Below, piece by piece: positions 1-5,086 of a stretch of DNA of 5,086 bases. Below the pieces are notes generated by a model. It worked only from the letters and a program-made list of their open reading frames with translations. It was not told where the DNA came from and made no database searches. Location: NCBI GenBank assembly GCA_043757205.1, contig JAYVPU010000203.1, positions 1 to 5,086 on the forward strand. The letters are read 5' to 3'. How positions within the stretch are numbered: the stretch's first letter is position 1; the number at the start of each line of letters is the position of its first letter. The translations under genes were made by a program, and so were the position numbers. Origin of the DNA: CANCDA01 sp043757205. GTDB taxonomy: Bacteria; Pseudomonadota; Gammaproteobacteria; Burkholderiales; Burkholderiaceae_C.

Positions 1-125
1 AAACATGGACAAGCTCAGGATTTGTAGGATTTCATACAGGCTGTGATGATCAAGATGCAGACGTTTCTTCGCGATGGCGATCAACAGGTAGGTGGATATC
101 TCTGGTCAGCGGAACTATCTGCGGC
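1..125 (+). pseudogene. Degenerate GGDEF/linker sequence upstream of the EAL domain
   Basis: An intact GGDEF-EAL protein would have its interdomain helix and the first EAL strand (YQPxxD) here. Neither is readable in any frame. The frame shared with the EAL domain is open back to base 3, but only its last seven codons (105-125, VSGTICG) look like EAL-domain sequence. Further upstream that frame reads DDQDADV at 45-65, resembling the D-G-x-D-A-D-x-L stretch near the end of GGDEF domains. A shifted frame then reads LRDGDQ at 67-84, resembling the following L-R-x-A-D-x. A third frame has VDI at 92-100, just after a TAG stop. I infer that the GGDEF end and the linker have been scrambled by small indels and probably an internal deletion. 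Assembly error is an alternative. The match is short and made by eye, so confidence is low. Confidence 0.3.
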
Positions 126-860
126 ATGGAGGCTTTGATTCGGTGGCACAGTCCGGCGTTGGGGTTGATTTCTCCGGCTGACTTCATTCCCATTGCGGAA
201 GACACAGGCCTGATCGTTGCCATTGGAGAATGGGTCATCCGCAGTGCCTGTGCGCAGAGCATGGCGTGGCAAGACGCTGGCAGTGCGCCTTTGCCGATCG
301 CGGTCAACATCTCGGCGCGCCAGGTCGAAACTGGCACTCTGCTGGCGGTTGTTCAGAAAGTATTGATCGAAACTGGGCTGCAGGCGCGCTATCTCGAACT
401 AGAACTTACCGAGAGCGTCATGATGGGTGAAACAGAAGCAACGCTAAGGCAGTTCGCTGATTTGCGAAGCATTGGAATCGCATTTTCTCTCGATGATTTT
501 GGAACCGGATATTCGTCGCTCGCTTATTTGAGTCGTTTTTCGCTGCAGAAGCTCAAGATCGATCAAAGCTTCGTGCGCAACATCACAACAGACCCAAAGA
601 GTGCGGCCATTGCGCAAGCCACGATTGCACTCGCACATGGCTTGGGTATTACGGTGATTGCGGAAGGTGTAGAAACAGAAGACCAGATGCGCCACCTGCG
701 TAATGCGGGCTGCAATGAGTTGCAAGGTTACTTTTTCAGCCGGCCAGTGCCCCCCGACGAACTTGCTGACATGCAAAAGCAGAATAAAACCTTGAACCTT
801 GACCGTGCTGCGAAGGGGTTGACTGGCGCTGCCCCACCGATGCGCTGGGTGCCCCCTTAA
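126..860 (+). CDS. EAL-domain cyclic-di-GMP phosphodiesterase, 5' truncated or remnant
   Basis: EAL domains hydrolyse cyclic-di-GMP to linear pGpG in the cytoplasm and oppose GGDEF cyclases. Counting from the ATG at 126, the catalytic set is complete: EAL at residues 2-4, NISARQ (Asn61), ELTES (Glu93), DDFGTGYSS (Asp123, Asp124), LKIDQSF (Lys144), AEGVET (Glu180) and LQGYFFSRP (Gln200). The domain ends near residue 215, and about 30 poorly conserved residues follow. This ATG cannot be the natural start, because it lies directly before the EAL signature and would remove the first strand of the barrel. It is the only ATG in an open frame reaching base 3, with no GTG or TTG. The gene is therefore either cut by the window edge or a remnant of a GGDEF-EAL or sensor-EAL protein, and the latter is favoured by the scrambled upstream bases. 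Base composition is lower in GC than in the downstream operon. Domain identity is very secure; activity is doubtful. Confidence 0.88.
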   Translation: MEALIRWHSPALGLISPADFIPIAEDTGLIVAIGEWVIRSACAQSMAWQDAGSAPLPIAVNISARQVETGTLLAVVQKVLIETGLQARYLELELTESVMMGETEATLRQFADLRSIGIAFSLDDFGTGYSSLAYLSRFSLQKLKIDQSFVRNITTDPKSAAIAQATIALAHGLGITVIAEGVETEDQMRHLRNAGCNELQGYFFSRPVPPDELADMQKQNKTLNLDRAAKGLTGAAPPMRWVPP

Positions 861-931
861 GTTCACTAAGCAACGGGTACAAGATTGCCCAAAAGGCCAG
901 TCCCCCGCCAGTTTGCGGCATACTCACACCA

Positions 932-3613
932 GTGAAAAATGCACCCGAATCCCCCGCTATTGAGGCCGCCCAGCCTGTGACGGCCTTAGACCGCGCGCTG
1001 GCATCGCCTGCCGCTGCGCCCGGCCACTTTGATGAGCTGCGTGGTCGCGTTTCGTCCGAAACAACGCTCTCGGAATCCGCTACTAATTTAATAGCTGACT
1101 ACGCAGGCGTTACGGGGGATTGGGGCCAATTTTTCAAAAATTCTGAGCATGATGGCCTGGGCGACCTGAACCAGCGCTCGGCCATCCTGGCCCGCCAGAT
1201 TCGCGACAACGGCGTCACCTACAACGTGTATGCCGACGAAGGCGGGCCACAGCGGCCCTGGTCCTTAGGCCTTTTTCCACTGATTATTTCGCCGCAAAGC
1301 TGGCAGAAAATTGAAACCGGTGTACGCCAACGCGTTCGGCTACTTGACCGCGTGATGGCCGATGTGTATGGCCCGCAAGAGCTGCTGGCCCAGGGCCTGC
1401 TGCCACCCGCGCTGGTGCAGGGCCACCCGGGCTACTTGCGCGCCATGCACGGCGTGCAGCCCGTGGGCGGCACCCACCTGCACATTGCGGCATTCGATTT
1501 AGCCCGCGGGCCCGATGGCAACTGGTGGGTGGTATCGCAGCGCACGCAAGCGCCGTCGGGCCTGGGTTACCTGCTGGAAAATCGCCTGGCGGTATCGCGC
1601 CTCTTTCCACAGGCCTTTGAGAGCCTGCAGGTGCAGCGCCTGGGCGGCACCTACCGCGCGCTGATTGACAGCATGAAGCGCATGAGCCCGGCGGGTCAGA
1701 ACGCGCACATCGCCCTGCTCACACCCGGGCCCTACAACGAAACCTATTTTGAGCACGCCTATCTGGCGCGCTACTTGGGCATCACGCTGGTAGAGGGCAG
1801 TGACCTGATCGTGCGCGACCAGCGCCTGTTCCTGAAAACGCTGCGCGGATTGGTGCCGATCCACGGCCTGCTCAAGCGCCTGGACGACCAGTTTCTGGAC
1901 CCGCTGGAGTTGCGCGCCGACTCCACGCTGGGTGTGCCAGGCCTGCTGCAGGTGATTCGCGCAGGCAACGTGCTGGTGGCCAATGCACCGGGTTCGGCAT
2001 TTCTGGAATCCCCCGCGCTGCTGGGATTTTTGCCCGCCTTGTCTGAGCACTTGCTGGGCGAAGCGCTGCAACTGCCCGCCCTGCCCACCTGGTGGTGCGG
2101 CGAGCGCTCGGCAATGGAAGAGGTGTTACCCCGCCTGGCCGACTGCGCCATCAAGCCCACTTACCCGGGCTCGGTCACGCACGGCCATTTTGATTCGGCT
2201 ATGGGACGCACGCTCAGTGAGCGTGAGCGCGATGAGTGGGCCGGGCGCATCGTGCGCCAGAGTGACGACTTCACGCTGCAAGCCTACGTGCCGCTTTCGC
2301 AAATGCCCACCTGGCAAACTGCGGCAGCAACAGCAACAGCAACTGCACCCGGTGCTGGGGCGGCCACCGGCATGGTGCCGCGCGCCGTTATTTTGCGGGT
2401 GTTTGCGGTATCGGACGGTCCCCAGTCGTGGCGCGTGTTGCCCGGCGGACTGGCGCGCGTGGCAGGCTCCAGCGCCGAGATCGCCTCGATGCAATACGGC
2501 GGCAGCAGCGCCGATGTGTGGGCCATGACCACGGGCCCGGTGGACAAAACCAGTCTGTTGCAACCCCCACTCACCCCCGCCAGCCTGGCGCAACGCAAGC
2601 GGCTGGTCACCAGCCGCGCGGCGGAAAACTTGTTCTGGCTGGGTCGCTACACCGAACGGGCAGAAAATTCCGTGCGGCTGGCGCGGCTGACCCTGGAATG
2701 CCTGTCGGGTGAAGACCAGTCGTCCGCACCGCTGCTGGCCTGGCTGGCCCGCATGGCCGTGACCAATACGCTGGTGCTACCGGGCGTGCCCGCCCCCACC
2801 CCCGTACCCCAGGCGCGCCGGGTGTTTGAACGCTCGTTGATCGCCAGCTTGGGCAGCACCGACGAGACCACCAGTGTGGGGTTCATCCTGCGCGGGGTTC
2901 GCCTGGCCGGCGCATCGGTGCGCGAACGCTTGTCGCAAGAGCACTGGAACCTGATGCAGCGCGCGGAAGACCGCTTTTTTCACAGTTGCACCGCACACAT
3001 GAGCAGCGGCGATTATTCGGCTGTCGAAGCGCTCAGTACGCTCAAAACAGCCAGCGATCACCTGGCGGCCATCACCGGTCTGCAGACCGACCGCATGACC
3101 CGCGACGACGGCTGGCGCTTGCTGAGTATTGGTCGCCACATTGAACGCCTCGGGTTTTTGTCAGCCGCACTCAAGCTGGGATTTGAAACCGGCTCGGTGC
3201 ACCAGGATGGCGGCTTTGAGGCGATGGTGGCCCTCTTTGACAGCACCATCACCTTCCACGCGCAATACCAACAGAGCCGTGATGTGGCGGCGCTGGTCGA
3301 TTTACTGGTGCTGGACCGCGACAACCCCCGCTCGCTGGGCTGGGTGGTCCACACCCTGCGCGGGCGCTTGGCCAAACTGGCCGGCAGTGAGCCTGACCAA
3401 CTGGGCCTGTTGTCGCACAGCGTGCCTGACCCTGACACCTGGCGCCTGGAGCCGCTGTGCGATGGCGGGATCATGGTGGATGGCAAAGGGTTTTATGCCG
3501 CGCTGGACCAGCTGCTGCACGAATGTGGCCATGCGTCTTACCAAGTGTCTGAAGAAATTGGCGCCACCTACTTCACCCATTCGGGCGAAGCGGGCCAAAG
3601 CATGGGGGCCTAG
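932..3613 (+). CDS. Fused circularly permuted ATP-grasp / alpha-E domain protein
   Basis: This 893-residue protein joins two domains that many bacteria encode as adjacent genes. Residues about 85-545 form a circularly permuted ATP-grasp (COG2308-like) domain: NGVTYNVYAD (93-102), RTQAPSGLGYLLENR (204-218), LLTPGPYNETYFEHAYLAR (262-280), VANAPGSAFLESPAL (349-363), AIKPTYPG (406-413) and the LPGGLARV end motif (503-510). Residues about 560-880 form a helical alpha-E (DUF403-like) domain opening with ENLFWLGRYTERAENS (565-580). ATP-grasp enzymes make amide or peptide bonds through acyl-phosphates; the substrate here is unknown. No signal peptide or membrane segment is seen. The start is GTG without a clear Shine-Dalgarno sequence, 71 bases after the EAL gene; it is the assigned start, but the first 30 residues are Ala/Pro-rich and unconserved. 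The transglutaminase gene follows after 3 bases, indicating an operon. Residues 50-68 are encoded by a dispersed repeat, and residues 463-480 are an Ala/Thr/Gly-rich insertion. Reading frame intact. Confidence 0.95.
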   Translation: MKNAPESPAIEAAQPVTALDRALASPAAAPGHFDELRGRVSSETTLSESATNLIADYAGVTGDWGQFFKNSEHDGLGDLNQRSAILARQIRDNGVTYNVYADEGGPQRPWSLGLFPLIISPQSWQKIETGVRQRVRLLDRVMADVYGPQELLAQGLLPPALVQGHPGYLRAMHGVQPVGGTHLHIAAFDLARGPDGNWWVVSQRTQAPSGLGYLLENRLAVSRLFPQAFESLQVQRLGGTYRALIDSMKRMSPAGQNAHIALLTPGPYNETYFEHAYLARYLGITLVEGSDLIVRDQRLFLKTLRGLVPIHGLLKRLDDQFLDPLELRADSTLGVPGLLQVIRAGNVLVANAPGSAFLESPALLGFLPALSEHLLGEALQLPALPTWWCGERSAMEEVLPRLADCAIKPTYPGSVTHGHFDSAMGRTLSERERDEWAGRIVRQSDDFTLQAYVPLSQMPTWQTAAATATATAPGAGAATGMVPRAVILRVFAVSDGPQSWRVLPGGLARVAGSSAEIASMQYGGSSADVWAMTTGPVDKTSLLQPPLTPASLAQRKRLVTSRAAENLFWLGRYTERAENSVRLARLTLECLSGEDQSSAPLLAWLARMAVTNTLVLPGVPAPTPVPQARRVFERSLIASLGSTDETTSVGFILRGVRLAGASVRERLSQEHWNLMQRAEDRFFHSCTAHMSSGDYSAVEALSTLKTASDHLAAITGLQTDRMTRDDGWRLLSIGRHIERLGFLSAALKLGFETGSVHQDGGFEAMVALFDSTITFHAQYQQSRDVAALVDLLVLDRDNPRSLGWVVHTLRGRLAKLAGSEPDQLGLLSHSVPDPDTWRLEPLCDGGIMVDGKGFYAALDQLLHECGHASYQVSEEIGATYFTHSGEAGQSMGA
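1079..1133. repeat. Dispersed palindromic repeat, copy inside the ATP-grasp gene
   Basis: This 55-base stretch aligns without gaps to 4574-4628, with 37 of 55 identical by hand count. Shared blocks include GCTA, ATAGCT, CGCAG, ACGGGGG and a final run of four T. The head is a decayed inverted repeat: GCTA (1079-1082) pairs with TAGC (1092-1095). It begins exactly at codon 50 and encodes residues 50-68 (Ala-Thr-Asn-Leu-Ile to Trp-Gly-Gln-Phe-Phe) without breaking the frame. The AT-rich end continues into a perfect 7-base inverted repeat (1128-1134 and 1136-1142). Repeats of this form are, from memory, abundant between genes in Comamonadaceae. Confidence 0.6.
2325..2342. repeat. Three CAGCAA hexamers within the ATP-grasp coding region
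   Basis: Three perfect tandem copies of CAGCAA lie in the ATP-grasp frame. They encode part of an Ala/Thr-rich low-complexity tract (residues 463-480), between the LQAYVPLSQMPTW segment and the VPRAVILRVFAV segment. The tract probably arose by hexamer slippage and makes a flexible loop. Copy number could vary between strains without changing the frame. Confidence 0.75.
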
Positions 3614-3616
3614 CGC

Positions 3617-4585
3617 ATGCAGCTGCAAATCACCCACGAAACCTGTTACGACTACGCCCCTGCGGTCGACATTGCCCAGCACGTGGCCTACCTGCAACCC
3701 CTGAACACGCCCAACCAAGAGTTGCTGGGTCACAGCCTGCTGATTGAGCCCACCCCGGCGCAGCAAATTGCGATGCAGGATGTGTATGGCAACACGCGCC
3801 AATTTTTCTCCTTGCAAACCGCGCACACCCAACTCAAGGTGGTAGCCCGCAGTGTGGTGTCGACACAGGCCAAACCCATGCCGGCGAGCCTGGTGCCCTG
3901 GGAACAGGTGCGAGAGCGCTTTCGGTACTCCTCAAAAAGCACCTTTGATGCGGCGGCCGAGTTTGTATTTGCCTCACCCTATGTGCCGCGCCACGCGGAC
4001 TTTGCCGCCTATGCCCGGCCCAGCTTTGCCGTTGGTGTGCCGCTGGTGCTGGCCGCGCGGGATTTGATGCAGCGCATTCACCGCGACTTTACTTATGAGA
4101 GCCAAAGTACCCAGGTCAACACCCCGGCGCTGGAGGCGCTGGCGCAGCGCAAGGGTGTGTGCCAAGATTTCGCCCACATCATGATTGCCTGCCTGCGCGC
4201 CTATGGCCTGCCCGCACGCTATGTGAGCGGCTATTTGCTGACACAGCCAGCACCCGGTGAGGAGCGACTCATTGGCAGCGATGCGTCGCACGCGTGGGTG
4301 TCGGTTTACCTGCCTGATTTGCCCGAAAGCCAGCGCTGGTGCGACTACGACCCCACCAATAACCGCGACGGCTGGGGCACACCCGGCGAAGACTACGTCA
4401 CCCTGGCCATTGGCCGCGACTTCTCGGATGTGTCACCCATTCGCGGCGTGATCCACGGCGGGGCCAACCACACGCTGAGTGTGGGTGTGACGGTGGAGCC
4501 ATTTATGGACTACAGCCTGCCGCACCAGTCACAGTCACAAGGTCAATCGCAAAGCCAATCACAAAGCCAAGTAGCTATCATTTAG
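3617..4585 (+). CDS. Transglutaminase-like cysteine protease-fold protein
   Basis: Residues 1-80 match the N-terminal beta domain of bacterial transglutaminase-like proteins (LQITHETCYDYAPAV, then LLIEPTP and DVYGNTRQFFSL). Residues about 140-250 are the papain-like core with all three catalytic residues: Cys182 in KGVCQDFAHI, His225 in DASHAWVSVY, and the Asp of CDYDPTNN (Asp245, with Asp243 beside it). The family usually cleaves or transfers amide bonds; the real substrate here is not known. There is no signal peptide, so it is probably cytoplasmic. The ATG lies 3 bases after the stop of the ATP-grasp/alpha-E gene, which suggests translational coupling and a joint pathway of amide-bond formation and hydrolysis or transfer. 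The expected domain ends near residue 296 (VGVTVEPF). The remaining tail is unusual: a Ser-Gln repeat (304-318), then Val-Ala-Ile-Ile and a stop supplied by the palindromic repeat. The tail lies outside the catalytic core and probably leaves activity intact. Confidence 0.95.
   Translation: MQLQITHETCYDYAPAVDIAQHVAYLQPLNTPNQELLGHSLLIEPTPAQQIAMQDVYGNTRQFFSLQTAHTQLKVVARSVVSTQAKPMPASLVPWEQVRERFRYSSKSTFDAAAEFVFASPYVPRHADFAAYARPSFAVGVPLVLAARDLMQRIHRDFTYESQSTQVNTPALEALAQRKGVCQDFAHIMIACLRAYGLPARYVSGYLLTQPAPGEERLIGSDASHAWVSVYLPDLPESQRWCDYDPTNNRDGWGTPGEDYVTLAIGRDFSDVSPIRGVIHGGANHTLSVGVTVEPFMDYSLPHQSQSQGQSQSQSQSQVAII
4544..4567. repeat. Tandem 12-base repeat encoding a Gln-Ser tail
   Basis: Two adjacent 12-base units (4544-4555 and 4556-4567) differ at one position and encode Gln-Ser-Gln-Ser twice. 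Related CAGTCA units precede them (4526-4537). Together they give the transglutaminase an uncharged, probably disordered Ser-Gln tail at residues 304-318. The pattern fits replication slippage near the 3' end of the gene. Confidence 0.7.
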
Positions 4586-4628
4586 ATAGCTTCCTGCGCA
4601 GACTCCACGGGGGTTAGAGACCTCTTTT
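4573..4628. repeat. Dispersed palindromic repeat at the end of the transglutaminase gene
   Basis: The head is a perfect hairpin: AGCTATC (4573-4579), loop ATTTA, GATAGCT (4585-4591). It is followed by TGCGCAG, ACGGGGG and GTTAGAG blocks and a T-rich end. Bases 4574-4628 align without gaps to 1079-1133. The last four codons of the transglutaminase gene and its TAG stop (4583-4585) overlap the hairpin, so the repeat supplies the end of the protein. The hairpin is not followed directly by a T run and is not a convincing intrinsic terminator, though it could slow 3'-end decay of the operon mRNA. Recognition as a Comamonadaceae-type repeat is from memory. Confidence 0.65.
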
Positions 4629-4629
4629 C

Positions 4630-4635
4630 TATAAA
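4630..4635 (+). promoter_or_regulatory. Possible -10 box for the ridA-like gene
   Basis: TATAAA lies 23 bases before the ATG at 4659, at the AT-rich end of the palindromic repeat. No good -35 hexamer sits 16-18 bases upstream; the best-placed bases are GC-rich. If it is used, the leader would be about 17 bases. No clear Shine-Dalgarno sequence precedes the ATG. A weak call based on one hexamer. Confidence 0.3.
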
Positions 4636-4658
4636 TTTTTTCTCAAACCATCACCGCT

Positions 4659-4997
4659 ATGAATATTTACGACACCCTCGCCAGCCTCAATATCACCCTG
4701 CCCCCTGTGGCGATTCCCGCAGCGGCCTATGTGCCATTTGTGCAAACTGGCAATTTGGTCTTTCTGAGCGGCCACATTGCCAAGAAAGATGGCAAACCTT
4801 GGGTCGGCCAATTGGGTAAAGACACCACCACCGAAGAAGGCAAGGCCGCCGCCCGCGCCATCGCTATCGACCTGATGGGCACCCTGCACGCCGCCGTGGG
4901 CGACCTGAACCGCGTCAAACGCATCGTCAAACTGATGTCAAACCCAAACTCTACAACCCGCGCCACCCCGAACGCACGCTGCTGTACAAAACGGTAG
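4659..4997 (+). pseudogene. RidA-family (YjgF/YER057c/UK114) gene, 3' truncated by an IS91-family element
   Basis: RidA-family proteins are trimeric; the archetype deaminates reactive enamine/imine intermediates such as 2-aminoacrylate, while many paralogues have unknown substrates. Residues 1-94 are a good family match: NITLPPVAIPAAAYVPFVQT (11-30), FLSGHIAKKDGKPWVGQLG (35-53) and AIAIDLMGTLHAAVGDLNRV (67-86). After Met93-Ser94 the match fails. The last 18 codons to the TAG at 4995 are out-of-frame reading of transposase sequence (Arg-Ala-Thr-Pro-Asn-Ala and onward). Relatives of this subtype are, from memory, about 150 residues, so roughly the C-terminal third is gone. That includes the region of the conserved substrate-binding Arg (Arg105 in E. 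coli RidA) and the last strand of the trimer core. The product is unlikely to work. It lies 73 bases after the transglutaminase gene and may have its own promoter in the palindromic repeat. Confidence 0.85.
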
Positions 4998-5086
4998 CCG
5001 AACACTTCGAGACCTGGTTGGAGCTGTCCAGCGCGGGCCAGTTTGACGGCCAGGGCGACCACCACAGCCCTAAGGCATATGTGCGC
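4938..5086 (+). mobile_element. IS91-family insertion sequence, left part, incomplete and running off the window
   Basis: From about 4938-4956 the ridA homology is replaced by IS91-family transposase coding sequence. IS91-family elements move by rolling-circle transposition, have no terminal inverted repeats and make no target duplication, so none are expected. The non-coding end that normally precedes the transposase (terIS) is absent: transposase homology starts almost at the junction. This points to a deletion or recombination after insertion, or to an aberrant event. The exact junction is uncertain because both readings can be drawn through 4938-4956. Confidence 0.7.
4949..5086 (+). pseudogene. 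IS91-family transposase, N-terminal fragment without start codon, cut by window edge
   Basis: The 46 codons from 4949 read Leu-Tyr-Asn-Pro-Arg-His-Pro-Glu-Arg-Thr, then LLYKTVAEHFETWLEL, SSAGQFDGQGDHHSPK and AYVR at the edge. This is the typical opening of IS91-family transposases, just before the Cys-rich zinc-binding region that should follow outside the window. The catalytic HUH and Tyr motifs lie further downstream and cannot be judged. The frame continues upstream without a stop through Lys-Pro-Lys into the ridA sequence, but has no ATG, GTG or TTG back to at least base 4862. The natural start is therefore lost, or is replaced by a non-standard one. Reading frame is +2 relative to the ridA gene. 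Identity rests on remembered family sequence and is quite specific. Confidence 0.8.

Noticed and set aside
919..924. CATACT as a -10 box giving a leaderless GTG start at 932
   Set aside because: The spacing is suggestive and no Shine-Dalgarno sequence is visible, but there is no matching -35 hexamer at 16-18 bases, so it is not called.
1128..1142. Perfect AATTTTT-C-AAAAATT inverted repeat as a regulatory site
   Set aside because: It lies within coding sequence at the AT-rich end of the dispersed repeat, and a one-base loop cannot form a normal RNA hairpin. Treated as part of the repeat region.
1499..2071. Long minus-strand reading frames opposite the ATP-grasp gene (up to 190 codons), with similar ones at 3302-3832 and 2126-2593
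   Set aside because: They are antisense to strongly conserved coding sequence, have compositionally biased translations without recognisable domains, and are expected in GC-rich genes.
1983..2528. Plus-strand 181-codon frame within the ATP-grasp gene
   Set aside because: It is a frame-shifted shadow rich in Cys, Arg and Pro, while the main frame carries the conserved motifs across the same bases.
4573..4591. Hairpin as a rho-independent terminator
   Set aside because: The stem is only 7 bases and AT-rich, and it is followed by a GC-rich stretch. The T-rich segment begins over 30 bases later.
4938..4997. A natural novel C-terminus for the RidA-like protein
   Set aside because: The same bases in another frame give an unmistakable IS91-family transposase start, so the 18 extra residues are out-of-frame reading.
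1..5086. CRISPR arrays, tRNA or rRNA genes
   Set aside because: No regularly spaced direct repeats, cloverleaf-like sequence or rRNA motifs were seen; nearly the whole window is coding.

Overview
The window looks like chromosomal DNA of a GC-rich betaproteobacterium, most likely Burkholderiales/Comamonadaceae (Rhodoferax- or Polaromonas-like). This rests on the remembered resemblance of the proteins to that group, on codon choice, and on a short palindromic repeat that I recall as common in that family. No database search was possible.

Layout, all genes on the + strand. (1) Bases 1-860 hold the EAL (cyclic-di-GMP phosphodiesterase) half of a signalling protein. The domain is complete from its EAL signature to its C-terminus. 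The 125 bases upstream do not encode a normal N-terminal part and look like scrambled GGDEF/linker sequence, so the gene is probably a remnant. Its central part is clearly poorer in GC than the following genes. (2) Bases 932-3613 encode an 893-residue fusion of a circularly permuted ATP-grasp domain and an alpha-E domain. (3) Three bases later, 3617-4585 encode a transglutaminase-like cysteine protease-fold protein with an intact Cys-His-Asp triad. These two genes form the known but biochemically poorly defined ATP-grasp/alpha-E/transglutaminase system, predicted to make or process a peptide or amide-linked product in the cytoplasm. (4) Bases 4659 to about 4940 hold a RidA-family gene cut off after about 94 codons. 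(5) From about 4940 to the right edge, a different frame encodes the N-terminal zinc-binding region of an IS91-family transposase, without a start codon and running out of the window.

The most interesting structure is not a gene. A roughly 55-base palindrome-headed repeat occurs twice and aligns without gaps at 37 of 55 positions. One copy (1079-1133) lies in frame inside the ATP-grasp gene and encodes residues 50-68. The other (4574-4628) forms the end of the transglutaminase gene, including its last residues and its stop codon, and runs to the -10-like box in front of the ridA remnant. The dispersed repeat therefore seems to have been taken into protein-coding sequence twice within one operon. 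Two low-complexity tracts, an Ala/Thr segment in the ATP-grasp domain and a Ser-Gln tail on the transglutaminase, add to the picture of an operon that has accumulated repeat insertions. Both window ends carry broken genes.
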